From contig CM062294.1 in the NCBI GenBank assembly GCA_031216915.1, positions 387,305,217-387,369,216 on the forward strand: a stretch of 64,000 bases of DNA, in the 5' to 3' direction. A program made the position numbers and the translations under genes. The stretch comes from Pictodentalium vernedei (Eukaryota; Mollusca; Scaphopoda; Dentaliida; Dentaliidae). Below the pieces are notes generated by a model, which saw nothing but the letters and a program-made list of their open reading frames with translations, ran no database searches and had not been told where the DNA came from. Of the stretch, positions 1 to 11,588 are shown one piece after another (position 1 is the first letter of the stretch; each line of letters opens with the position of its first letter).

Positions 1-849
1 ACACAAATAGTTTGTTGTTACACGGAAAACACACCCGACTGTCACGCTGTAAAAACACGGTCACCTGCTGTTGGTCGCATTTGCTTGAACTGTAATCAGC
101 AAGCCATACTTATCGCTTAATTCGTTGTCAGCAATCTGACACAAAATTTCAAATCACACATATTCACAATTGCGAAATGTGCAACAATTTTTGTCAAATA
201 TGACAGAGGTGTGATGCCATCACTGGGAGAAAACATTGTCGGCTGGTGATTGACACCTGCAGACTATCATGAAAGTGAAGGGTGATCACGTCTTGGAGGC
301 GTGCTTAATATCAACAGACCGACTGGCCTGACATGTGACAGATGACATTTGACATTGTCATCTGAGGAAGTTCACTGTTGGAAGATAGGAGAAGGGGAGG
401 AGCTACTACTGGTTCTTTGTGAAGCCAGGCCCTCGGAATTCCATCAACTGGACACCCCTTGTTTTGATAAAAAGTCAAGTTTTGTTTGCCACTGTTTTCA
501 TGAAGCCACACATACGCAATTAACACAATGTGACAATTGACTGGCTCAGTAATTAAATGCTTATCAGTCAAGAGAGGCTGGCCATGTTTTTACAGGAATT
601 AAATTGACAAAGACTAATTTACTTGTATCCCAGATTCAGATGAAAGCCAGTAAACCCATGATAATTTTATGGCTTATTTTCGTATTAAACAATAGGTTCA
701 ATAACTTTGTAGACATGGATTATTATGGTCTTCCTTTCAAATCACTCATTTTCCCAGAGCAGTAAGTGATACTTCTATCTTTTGCTCCAAAAATATCTTT
801 TTTATTCATGATATCCCTTGCATTTAATATGTGTTTCACACACTGCTGC

Positions 850-927
850 ACGATATACCAGTATATCACGATATTTTTTCTGATATCGTTACCGGTATTC
901 AGATTCCCATATCACCCAGCCCTACAG
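850..927 (-). mobile_element. Possible hAT-type MITE end
   Basis: Read on the minus strand, the segment begins TAGGGCTGGGTGATATGG and runs into alternating ATATCGTGATATA-like sequence. This is the familiar look of the terminal part of hAT-type MITEs in many animals. Only one end is recognisable and no 8-bp duplication was found, so the call rests on the terminal motif alone. Confidence 0.35.
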
Positions 928-1385
928 GTACTGTAAGTTTAAGGCTTCATATTATGTTGTTGTGCTTCTTAGTATCATATTGATTTGCCCAAGTTTGAAG
1001 CTAGGAGAGTGGCTGGGCTGATGGGTGGTTGTTGGGGTTGTCTGGGAGTGGCATGGTGTGGATTGAATTGGGTGTGGGTTTGGAGGAAGTCTTACATGAA
1101 AATTTTTGTTGTCAGCCCCCAAACCAACATTTCTTAAGGAAGGTCATTGATCAGCCAATTCATCGGAATTCCTCTACAGAAATGTACATCATCAATGACA
1201 GGTTCCTGTCTAAAGGCTGACCCTCAAGATTTGTTCCAAAATGGCCGATCTGTAAGAGACGTACATATAACTATATGGCAAACAAGTAATCCGGTAGATA
1301 AAAAAACGTTTGTTTTTTATTAATTTAACCCTCTGTACACTGATGTCAAAAATACTGAAACTTGAAGTAGTTAATTTTTCTGTAA

Positions 1386-1476
1386 TGCAACTGGGAATTT
1401 AACCAATTCAATATTGTTTCAAAGAGCTCAATGAGCTTGAACAAAAAAGATTGAATTGGTTAAGTTCCTAGTTGCA
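1386..1476. repeat. Hairpin H1 (conserved apex, unique stem)
   Basis: The left arm beginning TGCAACTGGGAATTTAACC pairs with the right arm ending GGTTAAGTTCCTAGTTGCA, with only a few mismatches over about 27 bp. The apex, read on the minus strand, contains AAGCTCATTGAGCTC. It resembles the apices of the hairpins at 31348-31439, 40693-40782 and 56530-56612, although their stems differ. Confidence 0.7.
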
Positions 1477-1682
1477 CTATGGGAAAAATTTGCAGCTTTA
1501 AATTTTGATATTTTTACATCAGGGTTAAAGTAGTACTTTTATTATTTTTTTTTAAAGAAGTGTACTGAGTTATGTTTCAAGTTCATACCGGTGGTCAATG
1601 GCCCAGGAACACTGTCAGCAAATTTTAACTCTCACTTCAACATGTCAGAACATTTCAGGATGCTAGTTTCATGCCTCAATTT

Positions 1683-1742
1683 GCCTTGTTCCAATATATG
1701 GAAGAGTGCCTACAGGCACTCTCCCATACATAGTAACAAGGC
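1683..1742. repeat. Imperfect hairpin H5
   Basis: The arms GCCTTGTTCCAATATATGG and its near-complement around 1722-1742 enclose an inner perfect stem, AGAGTGCC TAC AGGCACTCT. It is a compact 60-nt foldback that does not share the apex motif of H1. Confidence 0.6.
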
Positions 1743-3079
1743 AATGATGCTTGAACAAATTTTTATGACCAAAAATAATTCAGCACTCTACCTGTTAATA
1801 AACCAAAATTATGATTTCATCAACTGTCAAGCCCTGTTCAGATTTGAATCTCATCTTTGGAAACATCAAAATTTAAATGATATATTTTCCATGGATGAGT
1901 TGCACCAATATAAGCAACTGCATCACCGAATGATACATATTAACATCACAGGGTCTAAAAGCATTGGTCCCTCTAAATAGTAGGATTACAACCTAGTCAA
2001 TTTAGATGGGATGGAGTGGGTTTGGTGAGGAGGAGGCAAAATTATATATATCACACCAAGACAAGCATGAAGAAATTGATGATGGGAAACTATTGCGGTA
2101 TGAATTTCTACCTGCCTTTTTCATGCCAACATTAGTAGATTGGGTCTCAAAAGATAAAGAGTGAGTTATTTATTTATTGAAATTGAAGGTCACTATCATA
2201 GTCTAAGACCAAAAATTGACTGAAACACAAGTTTTAAGACAAATTGATACCATTTTTCCAGCCAGTTTGAATCTCCCACTTATAAAAATACTCTATAACA
2301 TATAACAAATATTTGTCCCAGCTAGATTAGACAAAAAGGCATTTGAAATTATTTTCTATTTTTAGTCACAGGGTTCCTACAAGGATGCAGAAAATTCCTT
2401 TGTGCATGTATTAAGTGCATGTCACCCAATAATACTGCAATTCAAATTTGGATCAAATTTTCCAATCAGTTGCAAATATAGAAATTAGATCTCCTCATAT
2501 CATACGCCCATTTTATATCACTTGTTGGCGATTTCAATGTGATATCTCTTTCCATTAAAATGTTAGTGCCAAGAAATGAAAAGGATGTTGCGCATGCTGA
2601 TTCCATCTGTTGACATCTACGTGAGTGGTGGGTTATAGTGAATGTGACAACCACCGAGTGGTGGTACAATATTGTGCAAGTTTGCTTTATATCATGATTG
2701 TTGTGTATTCAACGTTATTCAATACAATACAGATATTGAGAAATCTGCTGAATGAAACATGCATACAATCTAACTTACACGTAAGAACATCATGTAAGAA
2801 TGCATATGATTGGTCATTACACATCTGATTGACGTTATGAGATGATTGGAAGGCTTCAACACAAAACAGTGTCAAGCAAGAAAATAAACAGACCACCAAA
2901 GGTGAAATTTGTCTTAAAAAACTGAGCTTTGTTCACTTAATTCCAAGTTTAACCCTTTACCCAACGCAGAAGATATGAGAATTTGTTATTTTAAATATCA
3001 TTTTTTCAAATTTTTCCCCAAAATTCAACAAAACCATATCATGTGTATTTTGCTATCTTATGAGGTAAACTCATTTAAA

Positions 3080-3276
3080 AACGTAATAAATAATTGTCAC
3101 TTTCATTAAACTTTTCATGAGACGATGGGCGATAAATTTTGACAAGTTTGCATTCAGGTTGCAGTCACCAAAGGTCAACTTGGATGTAGTTCCACTGCAG
3201 GTGTAAATTTTACCGATTGAAATCCCATTGCTGGTGTGTTCACCACAGTCACACATGCTCACCACGATGTGTAAAG
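3080..3276 (-). pseudogene. Possible Cys-rich host exon (uncertain)
   Basis: On the minus strand an acceptor-like AAATTTTAG at 3277-3285 is followed by an open frame (phase with two leading bases). Its predicted peptide contains CDCGEHTSNG, YTCSG and GDCNLN, a spacing typical of small extracellular cysteine-rich domains. There is a good donor-like GGTAAAAT inside the frame and no clear donor at its far end, so the 3' boundary is undetermined. No family is assigned. It could be a chance open frame; I list it because composition and acceptor agree. Confidence 0.22.
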
Positions 3277-3893
3277 CTAAAATTTATGTCATAGGCTTTT
3301 TATATATAGTAGAATAGGTAAACATGGTATAAATACAGAACACAACTCAGGTCGAGTACTAGAGATAGGAATCAACAACCCTTGTGGGAGTTTTTACCTA
3401 TATTTCCTATGGCACTCGAGTAACATTTTAAAAACTACAACTCAAGGTATTGATTCCTTCTCCTCAGCCCCATCCTTATTATGTTCTGTCTTAATATCTT
3501 CTTGACTAAAACGTTAAGGGTTGGACACAAAAAAGTTGAAATGCATGCATGACCTCTATCTATGACCTTGACCCTGGTTGGTCAGTCATGAATTTTGAAT
3601 GAAACACAGCATAAATAGTGGAACATATTTGTGTATTGAAATTTTGGATGGGGCCATAAATTTTGCCCAACCCCAAATTGAATCCACATGTTAAAGATCA
3701 AATTTTACCCAAGAAACTTTTTTTTAATCAATATGAATCTACACAATTAATCGAAGCTCCATCCCAAATATAAATCATTGCAGCCAGTAGTTCATTGTTC
3801 AGTGTTTTTCCCATCACCAATAGTATTAATGGGGGTCCTCATAGGGAGCCCCTTGAAGAAACCAGCATAATTTTTTTCAGCCCAACTGCTTCT

Positions 3894-4264
3894 TCTGGGG
3901 GCGAGGTGGCATTGCGGTAACCGGTTCTCATCAGATCACCGAAGTTAAGTAACGTCGAGCCCGGTTAGTCCTCGGATGGGTGACTGTCTGCGCAATCGAT
4001 TTGGACTCCCGCATTGTGTCCTTGGGCAAGGCACTTAACCCGATTGTCCACATAGGGGCACGATGATGCTGCACGTCGTTGGTGCGCATGTCTTCAACCA
4101 ATCTAACCCTGTCTGTTCTGCAGTGCAGAGTTATGATGTTGGGGAACTGGCAGCTGCTTGTCATTCTCTCCGGGTACTCCGGCTTCCTCCACCCGTAAAA
4201 CTGTCACAGTCATGATTGGTCATTGTGCATAAGTATGTGACCTTAAACACCAGTAAATAAATAT
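3894..4264 (+). mobile_element. 5S rRNA-headed SINE (copy in unit 1)
   Basis: The head (about 3897-3990) is recognisably 5S rRNA-derived. It contains TCAGATCACCGAAGTTAAG, GTCGAGCCCGGTTAG and CGGATGGGTGACTG, the internal control region used by TFIIIA/Pol III. The body holds CCTTGGGCAAGGCACTTAACC and CTCCGGGTACTCCGGCTTCC, widely shared in aquatic-invertebrate SINEs. The tail is CAGTAAATAAATA. A 10-bp direct repeat AACTGCTTCT flanks the element (3884-3893 and 4265-4274), marking a target-primed insertion. It is not a functional 5S gene. Confidence 0.85.
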
Positions 4265-4504
4265 AACTGCTTCTACTACTCCTAAGGAAGCTTCATACCA
4301 AATACCATAGATTTCTCCCATATAGGTCTCAAAATATAGGCAACTGAATTTTTTTTATTTTTTAGCTCTGGGTCAGGAAACTTTTTTTTTCAGCAGAAAT
4401 AAAGTACACATCACAAATAGCACAGAATACCAAATTTGGTTCAAATTGGTTGATCATTTCTGAAAGTTAAAAAATTTATAGTAATTTATATATTTTTTAT
4501 ACTT

Positions 4505-4693
4505 ACCAATGACCCAGACTTAGCTGGTGCTAACTCTAACAAAACCAGGGCCAAACACAAATTTTTCCCCCCAATCCCCAAAATTTGCATCCAAAACAAA
4601 AAGAAATCATGTCCTAAAGGACCTCCATACTATGCCTCTACTGCGCATGCGCAGTGACGCAGACGTCCCGAAATTGGCGCCAATTATCATTCT
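4505..4693 (-). repeat. E1 left inverted terminal repeat (3' in coding sense)
   Basis: This 189-bp repeat matches the reverse complement of 11400-11588 with about three differences. It begins ACCAATGACCCAGACTTAGC. Inside it are two perfect palindromes, ACTGCGCATGCGCAGT (4640-4655) and AATTGGCGCCAATT (4672-4685). Outside it lies an AT-rich tip, 4466-4504, that has no counterpart of equal length at the right end. Confidence 0.92.
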
Positions 4694-4769
4694 TACTGGC
4701 AGTGCTGGTCAGCGCTATGTACTCAGCGGGGAGGCAAGAGTTCCCAACTCCAGGGAGGGCCATCCCCAT

Positions 4770-4856
4770 CTGGGTCATTGGTAAGTATAAAAAATATATA
4801 AATTACTATAAATTTGTTAACATTTTCATACTGTACCAATGACCCAGACTTAGCTG
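4770..4856. repeat. E1 internal complementary region (ICR)
   Basis: Its first half is the reverse complement of the element's left tip, and its second half (from about 4830) is the reverse complement of the right tip. It therefore equals the reverse complement of the right-to-left circle junction. This is the DIRS hallmark thought to template closure of a single-stranded circle. Position next to the 3' terminal repeat, downstream of YR, agrees with described DIRS elements. One base differs from E2's version (TTGTTAAC instead of TTTTTAAC). Confidence 0.9.
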
Positions 4857-5572
4857 AATAGTAAACAGGCTGGAGGGCCTAGGACATAGAGGAAAATCCA
4901 TTAAGTACAACTATATAGTAAAGAGGTAACCCCTTAAGGAGAAAAGGAGTATTAGGCTTTACATGTATCTTTCTTATGTAATATTAAATTAGAAAGATAC
5001 ACTACCCTTAATAATTGAGCACAATAACATTCATGTTCTCTATTAACATCCAGTATATCCCTTATACTAATTATTTTTAAAGTAAGCCAATAAATAAAGT
5101 AGTCCAGAGAATTGAGACTCTTTATAGTCATTTAAAAGTGTCCGAGTATTGTATATTAAAGCCCGTTTGACACTTGACATATACAAATGCTTCACACCGA
5201 GCTACACTTTAAAAATAAGACATGAATGAATTTTAACATTAATATTACACTTTAAAACCATCCCGGAAGCGACTCAGAAATACTGACTTGGAGGAGGCAT
5301 TCCCTTGCTTTTCACTATAAAGCAGGTGACCTAAGGGAACAACCGCCCCCACCCCCCACCCCACCCCTTCCCCTTGCCCTGGGTCAAATAGCCCAGAGCG
5401 AAGAGGGCAGCCGGACGGAGTCACTGCCGGAACAGAAAGCCTGCATAACTATAGTTGCAACTGTTTAGTGGACGACATTCTGAGCAACAGATAACGGACC
5501 TAAACAATGCAGGTCTCCAGAAATGGACTCAATATTTCTGAGATAAAAATTCGTAAATGTGGATGGCTGAGA
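4857..5572 (-). other. E1 region between YR and ICR (3' untranslated)
   Basis: This corresponds to 17730-18324 in E2 plus the E1 sequence that encoded the last YR residues before the nonsense codon. It is AT-rich with a C-rich homopolymer tract near 5341-5372. Codons for the recombinase tyrosine region (TFTNFYLRN in E2) are still readable at about 5540-5572 but lie beyond the stop. No separate gene is seen. Confidence 0.6.
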
Positions 5573-6504
5573 TCAATAAGCAGCCTTCATTAAATCTGTA
5601 ATAGCAACACTATTAGCATAAGCCCAGGAAGTAGAAAGAGCTCTTACTTCATGAGCAGAAATCTTAAGCACAGACTGCTGAGAAGAAGATAAATCTTCAT
5701 AAGCAGTACGGATAGTTAATTGAATCCATCTAGCAATAGAATGGACCGAAATGTCCTTTCTATTAGGCATCAAAGACAGAAAGAAACGTTTCCGTCCCTT
5801 TCTGATAAACTGAGATCTCTGTTTATAGATACGTAACGCTCTAACAGGACAGAGTAAAGGCCTACGCCCGTCTGAAGACGGAAGAGCCTTAATAACAATA
5901 GGTTCCGGATATTTATTAGGAGCCTGATTCTTAGCTAAAAAAACCCACATTAGTAGTGAAGGTGATAGTGTTCCCAACACTACGATAATGAGAATCATCC
6001 ACCGATAGTGCATGAAGCTCACTGACTCTTCTAGCAGAAGAGAAAGCTAAGAGAAAAGCTGTCTTATAAGATAAGAATTTGAAATCTACTGTCCCAAGAG
6101 GTTCAAATGGCTTTTCCTTCAATTTAAGAAGAACCCAAGCTAAATTCCACTTAGGAATTAATCTAAGAGTTCTGGGTCTATTTATCGAGAAGTTTCTAAC
6201 TAACTTAGATAAAGAGACATTAGATCCAATTTGTAAACTATCATGATGTGCATAGGTATCAGATAACATAGACCTATAACCCTTAATAGTAACAGGCTGC
6301 AGTTTGATTTCGTCAAACAAGTATACTAGAAAGTTTGCAATGTCTAGTATATAGGGATCTAATACATCTACAGAATGATCCCTACACCAACGACAAAAAA
6401 CCTTCCACTTAGCGGCATAGTTTAGCGAAGAGGAGGTCCTCCTACAGTTAGAAATCGCGTCCACTGCTCGTCCTGTAAAGTGCTTGCCATGCAAGAAGGA
6501 CCGC
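5573..6504 (-). pseudogene. E1 tyrosine recombinase, inactivated
   Basis: This is the YR (lambda-integrase-like recombinase) that should integrate the circular DNA intermediate. The N-terminal part (about 5944-6504) is in frame with Pol because of a seventh A at 6512-6518. It includes the first active-site arginine in SARRVSELHAL. An extra A at 5937-5943 throws the frame, and the C-terminal part resumes in another frame at 5573-6022 with SAHEVRALS (the HxxR motif). At 5573-5575 TGG has become TGA, removing the segment with the catalytic tyrosine. Two independent lesions make this copy non-functional. E2 provides the comparison. Confidence 0.85.
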
Positions 6505-8471
6505 ACAACGGAAAAAAAGTGAAGGTTGAGACCTTGCAGGTTGTGATGGAGTTGGCGCGATTTCCCCTGCGAAAGAAGATCCTCCCTCAGAGGAAGCTTT
6601 CGCGGTAGGTCCCACAACAGACACCTGAGTAGATTTATCCACGGTCTCTGTGGCGACAGAGATGCTACCAACAGAATCTTGCATTGAGATTGTTTTATCT
6701 TTAGCAATACTTGTTGAATTAACGGCGCTGGAGGATACGCATATCCTATCATTCCGTCCCAGGGGATCGACAGAGCGTCTACTGCAAATGCTCTTGGATC
6801 CGGACACGGAGACACATACGTCTGCAACTGATTGTTGAGATGTGTCGCAAATAAATCTATCATTGGCCGTTCCCACTGGTAGCAAATCTGATTGAATACT
6901 TGTTTGTTGAGAGTCCACTCCGACGGCAACAAGCGACCCTTTCGTGAAAGGGAGTCTGCTACCACATTCAGACGACCCGGTATGTGACGAACCGAAAGAA
7001 GAACGTGATGTTCTAGCGCAAACAGAAGGATTCTTTCCGTTAGATTGAACAACGGAACTGAATGAGTGCCTCCCTGATTCCGTATATACGCCACTACTGT
7101 CATATTGTCGGATAGGATTTGGACATGAGCATTGTGAATAATGTCCATCCAGTGACGTAACGCAAGCCAAATTGACATCATTTCCTTGATGTTTATGTGC
7201 TTGCACAGGAATTGCGGATCCCAAAGACCCTGGCATCTCGAATCCGTTGGGATTAATGATGCACCCCAACCTGTTTGACTGGCATCCGTCATAATGGTAA
7301 AACTCGGATCCGGCAACTGCAGCGGAACTCCCTGAGTTAACCACTGAATGTTTGCCCAAGTCTGAATCTCTTGTTTCACTTGATCTGACAAGAGAACGTC
7401 TACGTCGAGCGAATGAATTTTCACACTCCAATTCTGAGTCAAGAAAATTTGAAGAGGACGTGTGCGTAACCGCCCCATCGGAATGAGATCTGCAGCGGCT
7501 CCGCACAGACCTATCAGTCTCATAAATTCTCTCGCTGTGACTTTGTCTGCGTGCAGACAATAGCGAGCGTAACAACTGACTGGTTTCGCTCTGGTTAACG
7601 GCAGACGAACGAGATTGTTGTGCGTCTCGAAGCTCATTCCCAGATGAGTGAATGACTTGGACGGCACCAGATCCGACTTCTCCTCGTTTACTATAAAACC
7701 GAGACGTCGGAGCAATAGAAGTAGATTCTGAACATCGTTCGGAAGCGTTAACTCGTTGCCGTACCTCTGAAGAATGTCGTCCAGGTAGGCCGACGTTACC
7801 GCAGACGAATGAGCTCGAAAATAGATCATTACCGAGTTCATTACCCGAGTGAAAGCCCAGGGTGCTAGATTCAATCCGAAGCACATCGCCCGGAATTGAT
7901 ACACCACTCCTAGGACTGCGGAGCGTAGATACTTTCGGAATGTCGGATGTACCATGACGTGAAAGTACGCATCTTTGAGATCTATGCTTGTTGCATAATC
8001 GTTCACCCGAATACTCGCTCTGACCGATCGAATCGTCTCCATATAAAATTTCGAAGCGACGATCAGCTTGTTTATCCAGCTCAAATCTATGACTGGACGG
8101 AACAAGCCATCTGGTTTCGGAACCAGAAACAGATGGCTGTAGAATCCCGGAGTTTCCTGGTTTTCTACGACCTCTACCGCGTTCTTCATTAAAAGAGACT
8201 GCACCTCTGATAACAGAGCGTCTCTTTTCTGCGGATTTGACGGAAGCTGAGTCCACTTTGGACTGCGAGTTAATGGAGGCTTTCGTTTGAAGGATATCTT
8301 TAGACCTTCCGAAGTCACTCCTCTCACCCAAGGGTCGTCCGTAATCGACGCCCATTCTTGTGAAAAGCTCGACAACCTTCCGCCAACCGGTACGCGATAG
8401 AGGTTTAAGCCATCACCTCCTGGACCTGCGAGGCCTGCGGTAGGAGAAACCACGTCCTCCACGACCCGCAC
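6448..8471 (-). CDS. E1 Pol: RT, RNase H, methyltransferase-like region
   Basis: The frame opens at 8471 and continues through the RT, RNase H and methyltransferase-like domains. Because of the A7 tract at 6512-6518 it reads on into YR down to 5931, giving an 846-codon ORF. RT motifs are FRPVIDLSWINK, SIDLKDAYFHV and the catalytic YLDD. RNase H shows TDASQTGWG, KEMMS, LSDN and ADSLSR, giving the D-E-D-D residues. The segment with DLFATHLNN, AVDALS and YAYPPAPLI sits where DIRS elements carry a Dam-like methyltransferase domain. Gag overlaps the start of this frame (8413-8471) in a different frame. Confidence 0.88.
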
Positions 8472-10565
8472 CTCGCCCCGTCGACCTCGGGGCGTCCGAC
8501 CGATTGTCCCGGCCCGAAGGACGTCCCGAACGAGAGTCGCTACCCTGACGGTCTCTCAAATAAGACCAAGAGGACCCACCGGAACCTCTATAGGAACCTC
8601 TCTTGGGCGCATTAGACCCAGAAGTGCCTGTCTTATTCTTGTCTGCTGTATCCGGCTTCTTAGAGGCAGATTTGAACAACAGAGAATCCGAAGCTTTCTT
8701 TGTAATTTTATCATAAATAGCAGAAAGCTTGCCGTCAAAGAGAAGTTCTCCGGAGACCGAAGCGACTCTAAGAGAGTTTTTCACCTTAGAATCCACAAGT
8801 GTGGATGTAGCTAGGGCTGCGTCACGTCTAACCAACTCCAGATTTGCCACTGAAAGGGCGGAGTTACACGTGGAATAAGCTATTGCCCTTGAAAGAAGTC
8901 TTAAAGAGGATTGCATATCCTGAAACTCTTTCCCTTGAAGGCACAGTGATAACACCTTAGTAAGGTGATCTGCGTAAGATAAGGCATCTAAATTGGCTCT
9001 GTTAGACGCAATAGCTGTTTCCAACACCGCGGTTGGAATAGAAGTCGACGACGGTAATGATAGCTCTAAGTTTTCCGCCTCGTCGTCCATACGCAGAGGA
9101 ACTCTCGGTATACCCTGTCCTGCCATATCGAATTTATTCCTTGCATTAATGAAAGGCAGGTTGAGAGTATTAGCGGACAAGAAACCTGCTTTCCCCGTCT
9201 TGGAAGCAAGTTTAAATATAGCGTCGTTCAATAATTCAAATGTTCTTGCAACATTTTTGGACTGCGACGGAAACTCGGGAGCGATGTCCCTGAACCGCTC
9301 AAAAAATTCAGAGTCCAATGACGCTATAATCCTCTTGTCCGGAACCGCAGCAGTCTGGCCCGACGGAACAACTTGAGGGAGAAAGTGCCGGATGAAGTCC
9401 ACGGCAGCTTTATGTTGTTCCGAAAGGGATAGCTCCAAATCATCCGTATCCCTTTCACCATCCGGTCGGACCTCATGATGATCCCGGTCGTCCGCCCCCG
9501 ATGCTTCGGCGGAGCCTACCGACCCAGCGCCGTCGGATAATTCTCGATCCGACACCGTTTCTGTTGGCTGCTGGGATGCTGCGATAAGCTGTGCTATCTG
9601 CACAAGAATGTCCGGCGTCGAGACCTGCGGAGGCGCAGTCTTCCGCTGCTTCGCCGAGGGCAGCTCCGCATCAGATGGCTCCCGCATACTTTTTCTATGC
9701 GAACGTCCGGAGTCCATCGGTCTCGAATCCCTAGCTGCCGGATGGTGTGACCTGGTTGCCGAAGAATCCTTGATCGGCGAAGCTGGCAATATATCGGCGG
9801 TCACGCAGCCAAGGTGCGGTCGTGTGCGCTGACGAGAAGAGGAAGCCTTAACAGTCTCCGCGGACTGCTTATCCAACGGAGCGTCCCGAGCGACGGACGT
9901 ATGCTCCGCTAAAGACACATTTTGTACCACAACATCTGGTCCCAGATGTTGTTGTACGAGAGAGGGCCTCTCTCGCTCGCGGCCCGGCTGGACCTGGACG
10001 AGCTAGGAACCGGACTCAAAGGCTTCCTCCGTTCTCGCTTACTATCCGCCGTCACTGGGTGTGCATCTATTATGTTTATAGTGCTCGCATCACCCAAAAG
10101 TTCCTCCTGGACCGCATCGGACGAACCCGGCTGCCGAACCATTCGGTGAATGGACGCTACACCGGGCGAGCTAGCGGACGACATTTGTCTAATCTCCATG
10201 AGCACTTTTGCCGCTAGCTCTGAATTCATTTGTGACGACGGACGCACAATTGTAGAAGATAACATGGAAACATCACCCTGTTCTTGTTCCTCTGAAATAG
10301 AAACTGAGAGAGTAGAGTGACCTTGCGGAGAAAGAGCCGGCATAGGCCTTTCTCCAGAAACAACATATCGTGACACACGTTTCCAATGTTTCTCATCCCA
10401 ATATTCACATATAGGACAGGGATTAATGCGAGAACACTGACTACAATTAATACAATGATCATGAAAGTCAGAGGAAGATTTCTTCCTATTACAATTTGAA
10501 CAATATCCCTTCATTGTGAAAGAACAACAACAAGTCCTAGTTACTCGCAAAAACCCCAGACACAA
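8413..10565 (-). pseudogene. E1 Gag, split by one frameshift
   Basis: Gag begins near 10565 or, more likely, at the Met just before the CSNCNRKK motif. Its N-terminal part has a CxxC...DFHDHCINCSQC...CPICEYW cysteine/histidine cluster characteristic of DIRS Gag proteins. The frame is lost near 9962-9966, where E1 has GAGAGGGCC and E2 has GAGAGGGGCC. It resumes at 9930 and runs to 8413. The C-terminus is rich in Arg-Gly (GRGAGRGGRGFSYRRP), a likely RNA-binding tail. It ends in its own stop overlapping Pol by about 59 nt. This appears to be the ancestral Gag end, which E2 has lost through a 19-nt deletion. Confidence 0.8.
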
Positions 10566-11399
10566 AGATACATAATAACATGATCCATTAATAAGTGAAA
10601 AAACAATTGCAAATCAAAATAATTTTGAAAAAATATTTTTTCAGCGAAGCCCAAGTTGCTGAAAAGTAACGTTGAGCCCCGATGGATCCGATGGCAAAGT
10701 GTGGTCAAAAATTTTAAATTTATATTAAATAATTAATGAGACACTTACGGATAATATAAATGTATCTTATAGTGAGATAAACTACAGCAAAGGCAAACAG
10801 CCCCCCTCAAAAAAGGCTGTTGCCAATGTAAACAAACAGTGTAAAACACCAGAAAACATGACTCCAGGCACTGAAAAAACTGGCCCGGAATCAGTCATCA
10901 AAATTACACTCTATCTGATGCAAAACAGAGACTCCCAGGGGAGAATCTGCAGAACATCAGATGGAAGATGCAGAACACAACGTTATACACCCATGGGTGA
11001 AAACGTAACTATGGGGAAAATAACAGAAAACATTCTGTAACCAAGCAACTCTCCCAGGAAATTTTAGAAATGAACTTTCTCAAAAATATGCCAAAAGCAT
11101 GGGAGAATTGCAAGGGGGGACTTTAGAAGGCTAGGGGAGAGGAAACACTGAATAAGCAGTGCAACATTTAGCAAGAATGACAACAAGAGGCCCATGCCTC
11201 GAAAATAGGCAACTTAACATAATTTCATCAAAAAATTTTAAGTACAGCCCTGATTATTTTTTGTCACTTCTTTTTCCTCTCCTCCTTCTATCCTCCTTAG
11301 AATCACATTTTCTCCAAAAATTACGTGTCTGGCATCCTTTAAACTGAGATTTGCAAGCACAAAGATCAGTGAGATGTTGACTGATGAAGGGCCAAACAG
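10566..11399 (-). other. E1 leader between right ITR and Gag
   Basis: This 5' untranslated leader in coding orientation matches 23406-24238 of E2 closely. It includes the pair GCCCCGATGGATCCGATGGC and GGGCTGTTGCC, a short GGCTGTTT-like repeat, and no long open frame. Transcription presumably starts in or near the adjacent ITR. A primer-binding site was not identifiable, as expected for DIRS elements, which do not use a tRNA-primed long terminal repeat. Confidence 0.55.
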
Positions 11400-11588
11400 A
11401 GAATGATAATTGGCGCCAATTTCGGGGCGTCTGCGTCACTGCGCATGCGCAGTAGAGGCGTAGTATGGAGGTCCTTTAGGACATGATTTCTTTTTGTTTT
11501 GGATGCAAATTTTGGGGATTGGGGGGCAAAATTTGTGTTTGGCCCTGGTTTTGTTAGAGTTAGCACCAGCTAAGTCTGGGTCATTGGT
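11400..11588 (-). repeat. E1 right inverted terminal repeat (5', promoter side)
   Basis: Reverse complement of 4505-4693. In coding orientation it precedes Gag and so should carry the promoter. It contains ACTGCGCATGCGCAGT at 11438-11453, matching the palindromic NRF1-type consensus TGCGCATGCGCA. It also has AATTGGCGCCAATT at 11408-11421, two overlapping inverted CCAAT boxes around GGCGCC. The outer tip after it is shorter than at the left end. Confidence 0.9.
11438..11453. promoter_or_regulatory. NRF1-like palindrome in E1 promoter-side ITR
   Basis: The 16-bp perfect palindrome ACTGCGCATGCGCAGT contains the NRF1/P3A2 consensus TGCGCATGCGCA. The same string is at 4640-4655, 17512-17527, 24277-24292, 48110-48125 and 49411-49426. 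It is mutated at the left ends of E3 (41391-41405) and E4 (58631-58645). Function is inferred from the motif only. Confidence 0.6.

Larger units (their letters stand above)
1..3762. other. Intergenic DNA before the tandem duplication
   Basis: I see no convincing complete gene here. The stretch is AT-rich and holds a possible hAT-type MITE end (850-927), two hairpins (1386-1476 and 1683-1742), and a decayed module around 2240-2470 that resembles the repeat modules near 33600-33740. A further piece near 2950-3065 shares sequence with the hairpin repeat at 40693-40782. One weak exon-like Cys-rich reading frame on the minus strand is listed separately. The remaining open frames are short and show no domain. 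Confidence 0.5.

Noticed and set aside
311..571. 86-aa minus-strand ORF as a host exon
   Set aside because: A piece (GCPVDGIPRAWLHKEP) looks mildly protein-like, but acceptor and donor are weak and no partner exon was found.
1591..1980. A 129-aa plus-strand ORF as a gene
   Set aside because: It spans an imperfect hairpin (1683-1742), has no domain or splice support, and its composition resembles surrounding AT-rich DNA.
3900..3995. A functional 5S rRNA gene
   Set aside because: Only the internal part of 5S is recognisable. It is diverged, followed by a SINE body and tail, and flanked by a 10-bp target duplication.
4466..4504. LTR retrotransposon interpretation of E1/E2
   Set aside because: Terminal repeats are inverted, not direct. 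There is no target duplication, no protease or DDE integrase, and a tyrosine recombinase plus ICR are present.
6448..8355. A separate 635-aa Ser-rich protein gene
   Set aside because: It lies antiphase to conserved RT/RNase H motifs of E1 Pol. It may be a YR extension but is not supported as an independent gene.
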